A stretch of DNA of 64,000 nt from Eutreptiella sp. 'Long Island Sound 2002' (lineage: Eukaryota; Euglenozoa; Euglenophyceae; Eutreptiales; Eutreptiaceae), in contig OZ038391.1 in assembly GCA_964036045.1 (NCBI GenBank), positions 36,741,833-36,805,832 on the forward strand. Direction: 5' to 3'. The notes beneath the pieces were generated by a model. That model was given only the letters and a program-made list of their open reading frames with translations, searched no databases and had not been told where the DNA came from. Below, one piece after another: positions 54,290 through 64,000 of this stretch. Numbering within the stretch: the first letter of the stretch is position 1; each line of letters starts with the position of its first letter. Made by a program: the position numbers and the translations under genes.

Positions 54290-56890
54290 TGCCGCAGCTT
54301 TTGGGGGCTTAGAGGGGGGTATGCCGGAACTTTTGGGGGCTTAAGGGGGGTTATGCTGGAAGTTTTGGGGGCTTTGGGGGGGGTATGCGGAAACTTTTGT
54401 TGGCGCATGGGGGGGTATACCGAAAGTTTTGTGGGCTTAAGGAGGGAAGTTTTGGGGGCTTTGGGGGGGGTATGCCAGAACTAAATTTTGGGCTTAGGGG
54501 GGGGGGGGGACTTTTGGGGGAATGGAGGGGGCGTATGCCGGGACATTTCAGGGCTTTTGGGGGGGGGTATGCCAGAACTTTTGGGGGCTTTGGGGTATGC
54601 CGGAAATCTTGTGGGCTTAGGGGGGCGTATGCCGGAACTGTTGTGCGCTAAGGGCGGGGTATGCCAGAACGTTTCGGGGCTCCCGCGGGGGTATGCCGGA
54701 ACTTTTGTGGGCTCAGGGGGGGGTATGCCGGAACTTTTGTGGGCTTAGGGGGGGGTATGCCGGACCTTTTGGGGGCTTGGGGGGGGCGGTATGCCAGAAC
54801 TTTTGTGGGCTCGGGGGGGGTATGCCGGAACTATCGTGGGCTTAGGGGGGGGTATGCCGGATATTTTGTGGGCTTAGGGGGGGGTATACCAGACCTTTTG
54901 GTAGCTCAGGGTGGGGGGGTAGGCCGGAACTTTTGTGGGCTCAAGGGGGGGACGCCGCAGCTTTTGGGGGCTTAGAGGGGGGTATGCCGGAACTTTTGGG
55001 GGCTTAGGGGGGGTTATGCTGGAAGCTTTGGGGGCTTTGGGGGGGGGTATGCGGAAACTTTTGTTGGCGCATGGGGGGGTATACCGAAAGTTTTGTGGGC
55101 TTAAGGAGGGAAGTTTTGGGGGCTTTGGGGGGGGTATGCCAGAACTAAATTTTGGGCTTAGGGGGGGCAGGGACTTTTGGGGGAATGGAGGGTACGTATG
55201 CCGGGACATTTCAGGGCTTTGGGGGGGGTATGCCAGAACTTTTGGGGGCTTTGGGGTATGCCGGAAATCTTGTGGGCTTAGGGGGGGGTATGCCGGAACT
55301 GTTGTGCGCTAAGGGCGGGGTATGCCAGAACGTTTCGGGGCTCCCGCGGGGGTATGCTGGAACTTTTGTGGGCTCAGGGGGGGGTATGCCGGAACTTTTG
55401 TGGGCTCAGGGAGGGGTATGCCGGAACTTTTGTGGGCTTAGGGGGGGGTATGCCGGACCTTTTGGGGGCTTGGGGGGGGGGTATGCCAGAACTTTTGTGG
55501 GCTCGGGGGGGGTATGCCGGAACTATCGGGGGCTTAGGGAAGGGTATGCCGGATATTTTGTGGGCTTAGGGGGGGGTATACCAGACCTTTTGGGGGCTCA
55601 GGGGGGGGGGGTATGCCGGAACTTTTGTGGGCTCAGGGGGGGTACGCCGCAGCTTTTGGGGGCTTAGAGGGGGGTATGCCGGAACTTTTGGGGGCTTAGG
55701 GGGGGATATGCTGGAAGCTTTGGGGGCTTTGGGGGGGGGGGTATGCGGAAACTTTTGTTGGCGCATGGGGGGGTATACCGAAGGTTTTGTGGGCTTAAGG
55801 AGGGAACTTTTGGGGGGCTTTGGGGGGGGTATGCCAGAACTAAATTTTGGGCTTAGGGGGGGGGACTTTTGGGGGAATGGGGGGGGCGTATGCCGGGACA
55901 TTTCAGGGCTTTGGGTGGGGTATGTCAGAACTTTTGGGGTATGCCGGAAATTTTGTGGGCTTAGGGGGGGGTATGCCGGAACTGTTGTGCGCTAAGGGCG
56001 GGGTATGCCAGAACGTTTCGGGGCTCCCGCGGGGGTATGCCGGAACCTTTGTGGGCTCAGGGGGGGGTATGCCGGAACTTTTGTGGGCTCAGGGAGGGGT
56101 ATGCCGGAACATTTGTGGGCTTAGGGGGGGGTATGCCGGACCTTTTGGGGGCTTGGGGGGGGGGTATGCCAGAACTTTTGTGGGCTCGGAAGGGGTATGC
56201 CGGAACTATTGTGGGCTTAGGGGGGGGTATACCGGATATTTTGTGGGCTTAGGGGGGGGTATGCCGGACCCTTTGTGGGTTTAGGGGGGGGCTATGCCCG
56301 GAAATTTTGTGGGCTCAGGGAAGGCTATGCCGGAACTTTTGTGGGCTCAGGGGGGGGTATGCCGGAACTTTTGGGGGCTTGGGGGGGTATGCCGGAACTT
56401 TTGGGGGCTCAGGGGGGGGTTAGCCGGAACTTTTGGAGGCTCAGGGGGGGGTTATGCCGGAATTTTAGTGGGCTCAAGGGGGGTATGCCGCAGCTTTTGG
56501 GGGCTTAGGGGGGGGTATGCTGGAAGTTTTGGGGGCTTTGGGGGGGGTATGCCGAAACTTTTGTTGGCGCATGGGCGGGTATACCGAAAGTTTTGTGGGC
56601 TTAAGGGGGGGATATGCCGGAACTTTTGGGGGCTTTGGGGGGGGTGTCCCGAAACTAAATTGTGGGCTTAGGGGGCGGTATGCCGGAACTTTTGGCGGAA
56701 TGGGGGGGGCGTATGCCGGGACTTTTGGGGGCTTTGGGGGGGGTATGCCAGAACTTTTGGGGGCTTTGGGGTATGCCGGAAATTTTGTGGGCTTAGGGGG
56801 GGTATGCCGGAACTTTTGTGCGCTAAGGGCGGGATATGCTGGAACTTTTCGGGGCTCACGCGAGGGTAACTTTTGTGGGCTCAGGGGGGG
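54290..56890. repeat. about 0.66-0.8 kb higher-order repeat, four copies
   Basis: A unit with GAACTAAATTTTGGG occurs near 54471, 55135 and 55830, and a diverged one (CTAAATTGTGGG) near 56650. Each is preceded by GGCGCATGGGGGGG and a GTATACCGAAAG unit. A partial fifth relative lies near 61160. Steps are 664, 695 and about 815 bp. Confidence 0.8.
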
Positions 56891-57849
56891 GGTATGCCGG
56901 AACTTTTGTGGGCTCAGGGAGGGGTATGCCGGAACTTTTGTGGGCTTAGGGGGGGGTATGCCGGACCTTTTGGGGGCTTGGGGGGGGGTATGCGGGAACT
57001 TTTGTGGGCTCAGGGGGGGGTATACCAGAACTTTTGTGGGCTTAGGGGGGGGGGGGTATGCCGGAACTTTTTTGGGCTTAGGGGGGGGGTATGCCGGATC
57101 TTTTGGGGGCTTGGGGGGGGTATGCCGCAACTTTTGTGGGCTCAAGGGGGGGTATGCCGGAACTTTTGTGGGCTCACAGGGGGGTATGCCGGAACATTTG
57201 GGGGCTCAGGGGGAGGTATGCCGGAACTTTTGGGGGCCTGGGGGGGGGTATGCCGGAACTTTTGGGTGCTTTGGGGTGAGTATACCAGAACTTTTGGGGG
57301 CTTTGGGGGGGGTATGCCGGAATATTTGTGGGCTTAAGGCCAGAGTATGCCGGAACTTTTTCGGGCTTGGGGGGGGGTATGCCGGAACTTTTTTGGGCTG
57401 AGGGGGGGGGTATGCCGGAACTTTTGGAAGCTCCAGGGGGGGGGGTATGCCAGAAGTTTTGTGGGCTCAGGGGGGGGTATGGCGGAACTTTTTCGGCCTT
57501 GGGGGGGGTATGCCGTAACTTTTTTGGGCTGATGGGGGGGGGGGGTATGCCGGAACTTTGGGCGCTCAGGGGGGGTAATGCCGGAATTTTTGGGGGCCTG
57601 GGGGGGGTATGCCAGAACTTTTGGGGGCTTTGGGGGGGTATGCCGGAAATTTTGTCGGCTTAGGGGGGGGTATGCCGGAAGTGTTGTGCGCTCACGGGGG
57701 GGGTATGCCGCAACTTCTGGGGGCTCTACGGGGGGAAATATGCCGGAACTTTTGTGGGCTTAGGGGGGGGGATGCCGGAACTTTTGTGGACTTAGGGGGG
57801 GGGTATGCCGGAACTTTTTTGGGCTTAGGGGGGGGGTATGCCGGAGCTT

Positions 57850-59360
57850 TTGGCGCTCGGGGGGGGTTTATGCCCCCCCTTCTGGGGGCCTGAGGGGGGA
57901 TATGCCGGAACGTTTGGGGGCTTTGGGAGGGTATGCCAAAACATTTGGGGGCTTTGGGGGGGGTATGCCGGAAATTTTGTGGGCTTAGGGGGGGGTATGC
58001 CGGAAGTGTTGTGGCTCACGGGGGGGTATGCCGGAACTTTTGTGGGCTCCAGGGGGGGGGTATGCCGGAACTTTTGTGGACTCAGGGGGGGGGTATGCCG
58101 GAACTTTTGTGGGCTTAGGGGGGGGGTATGCCGGAACTTTTTTGGGCTTAGGGGGGGGGATGCCGGAACTTTTGGCACTCAGGCGGGGTTATGCCGGAAC
58201 TTTTGGGGGCGTTGGGAGGGTATGCCAGAAAATTTGGGGGCTTTGGGGGGGGTATGCCGGAAATTTTGTGGGCTTAGGGGGGGGTATGCCGGAAGTGTTG
58301 TGCGCTCACGGGGGGGGTATGCCGGAAGTGTTGTGCGCTCACGGGGGGGGGTATGCCGGAACTTTTGTGGGCTCCACGGGGGGGTATGCCGGAACTTTTG
58401 TGGGATCAGGGGGGGGATGCCGGAACTTTTGTGGGCTTAGGGGGGGGTGGGCCGGAACTTTTGTGGGCTCAGTAGGGGGTATGCCGGAACTTTTGAGGGC
58501 TCAGGGGGGGGTATGCCGAAATTTTTGGGGGCTCAAGGGGGGGTATGCCGGAGCTTTTGTGGACTCAGGGGGGTATGCCGGAACTTTTGTGGGCTCGGGG
58601 GGGGGCTATGCTGGAACTTTTGTGGGCTTAGGGGGGGGTATGCCGGAACTTTTTTGGGCTTAGGGGGGGGGATGCCGGAAGTGTTGTGGCTCACGGGGGG
58701 GTATGCCGGAACTTTTGTGGGCTCCAGGGGGGGGTATGCCGGAACTTTTGTGGACTCAGGGGGGGGGGTATGCCGGAACTTTTGTGGGCTTAGGGGGGGG
58801 GTATGCCGGAACTTTTTTGGGCTTAGGGGGGGGGATGCCGGAACTTTTGGCACTCAGGCGGGGTTATGCCGGAACTTTTGGGGGCGTTGGGAGGGTATGC
58901 CAGAAAATTTGGGGGCTTTGGGGGGGGTATGCCGGAAATTTTGTGGGCTTAGGGGGGGGTATGCCGGAAGTGTTGTGCGCTCACGGGGGGGGTATGCCGG
59001 AAGTGTTGTGCGCTCACGGGGGGGGGTATGCCGGAACTTTTGTGGGCTCCACGGGGGGGTATGCCGGAACTTTTGTGGGCTCAGGGGGGGGTATGCCGGA
59101 ACTTTTGTGGGCTTAGGGGGGGGGTGGGCCGGAACTTTTGTGGGCTCAGCAGGGGGTATGCCGGAACTTTTGAGGGCTCAGGGGGGGGTATGCCGAAACT
59201 TTTGGGGACTCAAGGGGGGGTATGCCGGAGCTTTTGTGGACTCAGGGGGGTATGCCGGAACTTTTGTGGGCTCGGGGGGGGGCTATGCTGGAACTTTTGT
59301 GGGCTCGGGGGGGGCTATGACGGACCTATTGTGGGCTAACGGGGGGTATGCCGGATCTTT
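57850..59360. repeat. about 0.68 kb higher-order repeat, two copies
   Basis: GTGTTGTGGCTCACGG occurs near 58006 and 58681, and GGCACTCAGGCGGGG near 58174 and 58849. The units between match in order almost exactly. Confidence 0.8.
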
Positions 59361-60699
59361 TGTGAGCTTGGGGGGCGTATGCCGGACGTTTTGTGGTCTT
59401 AGGGAGGGGTATACCGGAAATTTTGTGGGCTTAGGGGGGGATATGCCGCAACTTTTGGGGGCTTTGGAAGGGTATGCTGGAACTTTTTTGGGCTTAGGCA
59501 GGGGTATGCCGGAACTGTTAGGGCCTCAGGGGAGCCTTGCGGGAACTTTTGGGGGCTTGGGGGGGGGGATGCCGGAACTTTTGGGGGCTCAGCGGGGGTA
59601 TGCCGGAACTTTCGTGGGCTTGGGGCGGGGTATGCCGCAACTTTTGGGGGCTTGGGGGGGGGGGGGTATGCCGGAAATTTTTGGGGCTCGGGGGGGTCAT
59701 GCCGGAAGCTTTGTGGGCTCACGGGGGGGCATGCCGGAACTTTTGGGGGCTCAGGGGGGGGGTATGCCGGACCATTTCTGGGCTCAGGGGGGGGTATGCC
59801 AGAACTTTTGGGGGCTCAGGGGGGGGGTATGCCGGAACTTTTGTGGGCTCAAGGGGGAGGTATAACGGAACTTTTGTGGGCTCACGGGGGGGTATGCCGG
59901 AACTTTTGGGGGCTCAAGGGGGGGTATGTCGGACCTTTTGTGGGCTCCAGGGGGGGTATGCCGGAGCTTTTGTGGGCGCAAGGGGGGGGTACGCCGGAAC
60001 TTGTGGGGGCTCAGGGGGGGGCTATGCCGGAACTTTTGTGGGCTTAGGGGGGGGTATGCCGGACCTTTTGTGGGCTTAGGGGCGGGTATGCCGGAATTTT
60101 TGTGGGCTGAGGGGGGGGTATGCCGGATCTTTGGGGAGCTCAAGGGGGGGGTATGCCGGAACTTTTGTGGGCTCAGGGGGGGGTATGCCGGAACTTTTGC
60201 GGGCTCACTGGGGGGTATGCTGGAACTTTTGGGGGCTCAGGGGGGGGGTATGCCGAAATCTTTGGATGCGAAGGCGGGGGTATGCGGCAGCTTTTGTGGG
60301 CTCGGGGGGGGTATGCCGGAACTTTTGTGGGCTTAGGGGGGGCTATGCCGGAACTGTTGCGGGCTCGTGGGGGGCTATGCCGGAACTTTTGGGGGCTTGG
60401 GGGGGGGTATGCCGGAACTTTTGGGGGCTTTGGGGGGGGGTATGCCGGAACTTTTGTGGGCTCAGGAGGGGGTATGCCGGAACCTTTGTGGGCTCAGGGG
60501 GGGTATGCCGGAACTTTTGGGGTCTTAGGGGGGGGGTATCCCGGAACTTTTGGGGGCTTTGGGGGGGGGGTATGCCGGAACTTTTGGGTGCTTTGGGGGG
60601 GGTTATGCCGGAACTATTGTGGGCTTGAGGCAGGGTATGCCGGAACCGTTGTGCGCTTAGGGGGCGTATGCCGGAACTTTTGGGGGCTTTGGGGGGGGT

Positions 60700-61070
60700 A
60701 TGCCGGAAGTGTTAGGGGCCCAGGGGGGGGTGTGCCAGAAATTTTGGGGGCTTTGGCAGGGGTATACCGGAACTTTTGTGGGCTTAGGGGGGGGTATGCC
60801 GGAACTTTTGGGGGCTCAGGGGGGGGTATGCCGGAACCTTTGGGGGCTCAGGGGGGGGGTATGCCGGAACTTTTGGGGGCTTTGGGGGGGGTATGCCGGA
60901 AGTTTTAGGGGCCCAGGGGGGGTGTGCCAGAAATTTTGGGGGCTTTGGGGGGGGTATACCGGAACTTTTGTGGGCTTAGGGGGGGGTATGCCGGAACTTT
61001 TGGGGGCTCAGGGGGGGGTATGCCGGAACCTTTGGGGGCTCAGGGGGGGGGTATGCCGGGACTTTTGTGG
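60700..61070. repeat. about 194-bp higher-order repeat, two copies
   Basis: A six-unit block with GTGTGCCAGAAATTTTGG and GTATACCGGAACTTTTG recurs (near 60730 and 60922), nearly identical. Confidence 0.75.
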
Positions 61071-64000
61071 GCTCAAGGGGGGTATGCCGCAGCTTTAGGG
61101 GGCTTAGAGGGGGGTATGCTGGAAGTTTTGAGGGCTTTGGGGGGGGTATGCCGAAACTTTTGTTGGCGCATGGGGGGGTTATACCGAACGTTTTGTGGGC
61201 TTAAGGGGGGGTATGCCGGAACTTTTGGGGGCTTTGGGGGTGATATGCCGGAACTTTTGGGGGCTTTGGGGGGGGCATGCCGGAACTTTTGGGGGCTTGG
61301 CGGGGGCGTATGCCGGGACCTTTGGGGGCTTTGGGGGGGGTATGCCAGGATTCTTGGGGGCTTTGGGGTATGCCGGAAATTTTGTGGGCTTAGGGGGGGG
61401 TATGCCGGAACTGTTGTGTGCTAAGGGCGGGGTATGCCAGAACATTTCGGGGCTCTCGCGGGGGTATGCCGGAACTTTTGTGGGCTCAGGGGCGGGGGGG
61501 TATGCCGGAACTTTTGTGGGCTTAGGGGGGGGTATGCCGGACCTTTTGGGGGCTTGGGGGGGGGTATGCAGGAACTTTTGTGGGCTCAGGGGGGGGTATG
61601 CCAGAACTTTTGTGGGCTCGGGGGGGGTATGCCGGAACTATTGTGGGCTTAGGGGGGGGTATGAGGGAACTTTTGTGGGCTTAGGGGGGGGTATGCCGGA
61701 CCTTTTGTGGGCTCATGGGGGGGCATGCCGGAATTTTTGTGGGCTCACGGGGGGCTATGCCGGAACTTTTGGGGGCTTGGGGGGGTATGCCGGAACTTTT
61801 GTGGGATCAGAGGGGGGGATGCCGGAACTTTTGTGGGCTCACGAGGGGGTGGTATGCCGGATCTTTGTGGGCTCAGGGAGGATATGCCGGAACTTTTGTG
61901 GGCTCAGGGGGGGGCTATGCCGGAACTTTTGGCGCTCAGGGGGGGTATGCCGGAACTTTTGGGGGCCTGGGGGGGGTAAGCCGGAACTTTTGCAGGCTTT
62001 GGGGGGGGGTATGCCGGAACTTTTTTGGGCTTAGGAGGGGGTTATGCCGGAACTTTTGGCGCTCAGGGGGGGTTATGCCCGCACTTTTGGGGGCCTGGGG
62101 GGGGGTATGCCCGAACTTTTGCATGCTTTGGGGGGGGTATGCCAGAACTTTTGGGGGCTTTGGGTGGGTATGCCGGAATTTTTGTGGGCTTAATGCGGGG
62201 GTATGCCGGAAGTGTTGTGCGCTCAGGGGGGGGTATGCCGGAACTTTTGAGGGCTCCAGGGGCAGGGTATGCCGGAACTTTTGTGGGCTCAGGGGGGGGG
62301 TATGCAGGAACTTTTTTGGGCTTAGGGGGGGGGGTACGCCGGAACTTCTGGCGCTCAGGGGGGGGTATGCCGGAACTTTTGGGGGCTCCAGGGGGGGGGG
62401 TAATGCCGGAACTTTTGGGGGCATGAGGGGGTATGTCGGAACTTTTGCAGGCTTTGGGGGGTTATGCCGGAAATTTTGTGGGCTTAGGGGGGGGTATGCC
62501 GGAAGTGTTGTGGGCTTGGGGGGGGTATGCCGGAACTTTTGTGGGCTTAGGGGGGGGGTACGCCGGAACTTTTTTGGGCTTAGGGGCGGGGTATGCCGGA
62601 ACTTTTGGCGCCCGTGGGGGGTTATGCCGGAATTTTTGGGGGCCTGGGGGGGATATGCCGGAACCTTTGGGGGCTTTGGGAGGGTATGCCAGAACTTTTG
62701 GGGGCTTTGAGGGGGGTATGCCGGAAATTTTGTGGGCTCAGGGGAGGGGGGGTATGCCAGAAGTGTTGTGCGCTCACCGGGGGGTATGCCGGAACTTTTG
62801 TGGGCTCAGGGGGGGGTATGCCGAGACCTTTTGTGGGCTTAGGGGGGGGTATGCCGGAACTTTTGGGGGCTTGGGGGGGGTATGCTGGAAGTTTTGTGGG
62901 CTCAAGGGGGGGTATGCCGGAACTTTTGTGGGCTCGGAGGGGGGTATGGCGGAACTATTGTGGGCTGGCGGGGGGTATGCCGGAAGTTTTGTGGGCTTGG
63001 CGGGGCGTATGCCGGACGTTTTGTGGGCTTAGAGGGGGTATGCCGCTAATTTTGGGGGCTTAGAGGGGGGGTATGCCGGAACTTTTGGGGGCTTGGGGGG
63101 GTATGCCAGAACTTTTGTGCGCTCAAAGGGGGGGATGCCGGAATTTTTGTGGGCTCACGGGGGGGTATGTCGGAACTTTTGGGGGCTCAGGGGGGGGTAT
63201 GTCGGAACTTTTGGGGGCTTTGGAAGGGTATGTTGGAACTTTTGTGGGCTTAGGGAGGGGTATGCCGGAACTTTTAGGGCCTCAGGGGGGGGGTATGCCG
63301 GAACTTTTTGTGGGCTCACGGGGGGGTGAGCCGGAACTTTTGGGGGCTCAGGGGGGGGTATGTCGGAACTTTTGAGGGCTCAAGGGGGGGTATGCCGGAG
63401 CTTTTGTGGGCGCAGGGGGGGTATGCCGGAACTTGTGGGGGCTCAGGGGGGGCTATGCCGGAACCTTTGTGGGCTAGGGGTGGGTATGCCGGAAGTATTG
63501 TGGGCTTACGGGGGGGTATGCCGGAACTTTTGTGGGCTTAGGGGGAGGTATGCTGGACCTTTTGTGGGCTCAGGGGGGGAGTATGCAGGAAGTTTTTGGG
63601 GCTTAGGGGGGAGTATGACGGAACCTTTGGGGGCTTTGGGGGGGTACGCCGGAAATTTTGTGGGCTTAGGGGGGGGGTGCCGGAACTTTTGGGGGCTCAG
63701 GAGGGGGTATGTCGGAACTTTTGGGGGCTTAGGGGGGGGTATGCCGGAACTTTTGGGGGCTTTGGAAGGGTATGCCGGACCTTTTTGTGGGCATAGGGGT
63801 GGGGTATGCCGGAACATTTGGGGCCTCGTGGGGGCCATGCCGGAACTTTTGGGGGCTCAGGGGGGGGTATGTCGGAACTGCTGTGGGCTCACAGGGGGGT
63901 ATGCCGGAACTTTTGGGGGCTTGGGGGGGGGTATGCCGGAACTTTTGGGGCCTCAGGGGGGGTATGCCGGAACGTTGCGGGGCTTGGGGGGGGGTATGCC

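Larger units (their letters stand above)
48031..64000. repeat. 31-32 bp G-rich satellite, block E
   Basis: 16 kb of satellite running to the window edge. Units ending GGGGGCTTTGGGGG are far more common here (52-64 kb) than in block B, so a different subfamily mix dominates. Several higher-order repeats are listed separately. No unique sequence or gene is seen. Confidence 0.97.

Noticed and set aside
48031-64000. Telomeric or subtelomeric G-rich repeat
   Set aside because: The unit is 31-32 bp and does not contain a known short telomere motif in tandem. Position relative to a chromosome end is unknown.

Overview
This window is eukaryotic nuclear DNA. About 50 of its 64 kb are one tandem satellite with a 31-32 bp unit. 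Into it are set two related tyrosine-recombinase (DIRS-type) retrotransposon copies, a decayed non-LTR (LINE-type) retrotransposon, and a 485-bp island with a hammerhead-ribozyme-like core. No host gene, rRNA or tRNA can be supported. The organism cannot be named from the sequence. GC-rich retroelement coding, a DIRS-type element, a LINE with APE endonuclease and RNase H, and CpG-decay-like variation fit a large repeat-rich genome, perhaps an alga or other protist, but an animal is not excluded.

Layout: satellite 1-2331; DIRS-type copy 1 on the minus strand, 2332-7885; satellite 7886-25305; DIRS-type copy 2, minus, missing its 3' half, 25306-28543; satellite 28544-39395; ribozyme island (minus) 39396-39880; satellite 39881-42368; LINE (minus) 42369 to about 48030; satellite to 64000. 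The satellite unit reads, on the plus strand, TATGCCGGAACTTTTG, then TGGGCTCA or GGGGCTTA, then a run of 6-9 G. It is organised in several higher-order repeats of about 0.2 to 2.6 kb. It is almost stop-free in all frames, so the very long glycine-rich or proline-rich open frames across it are not treated as genes.

The DIRS-type element runs (minus strand, 5' to 3'): gag-like protein; a short overlapping frame with a CCHC-like zinc knuckle; tyrosine recombinase (YR); reverse transcriptase plus RNase H (RT-RH); and an unrecognised basic 214-residue ORF. Comparing the two copies suggests that YR and RT-RH were once one continuous reading frame with the recombinase first, which differs from the usual gag-RT-RH-YR order. 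Copy 1 has an intact RT-RH frame but a broken gag and YR. Copy 2 has an open YR frame, but the first catalytic arginine is serine, gag is frameshifted, and the element is cut off before the RT active site. The two copies share satellite flank on the 5' side, so copy 2 probably arose by segmental duplication inside the satellite rather than by a new insertion.

The LINE has an ORF1 and an ORF2 joined by an ATGA stop/start overlap. ORF2 encodes APE-type endonuclease, RT (YADD) and RNase H, and is broken by several stops and frameshifts. The island carries a hammerhead core on the minus strand, flanked by two short open frames. This resembles the pLTR junction of Penelope-like elements, but that assignment is inference.
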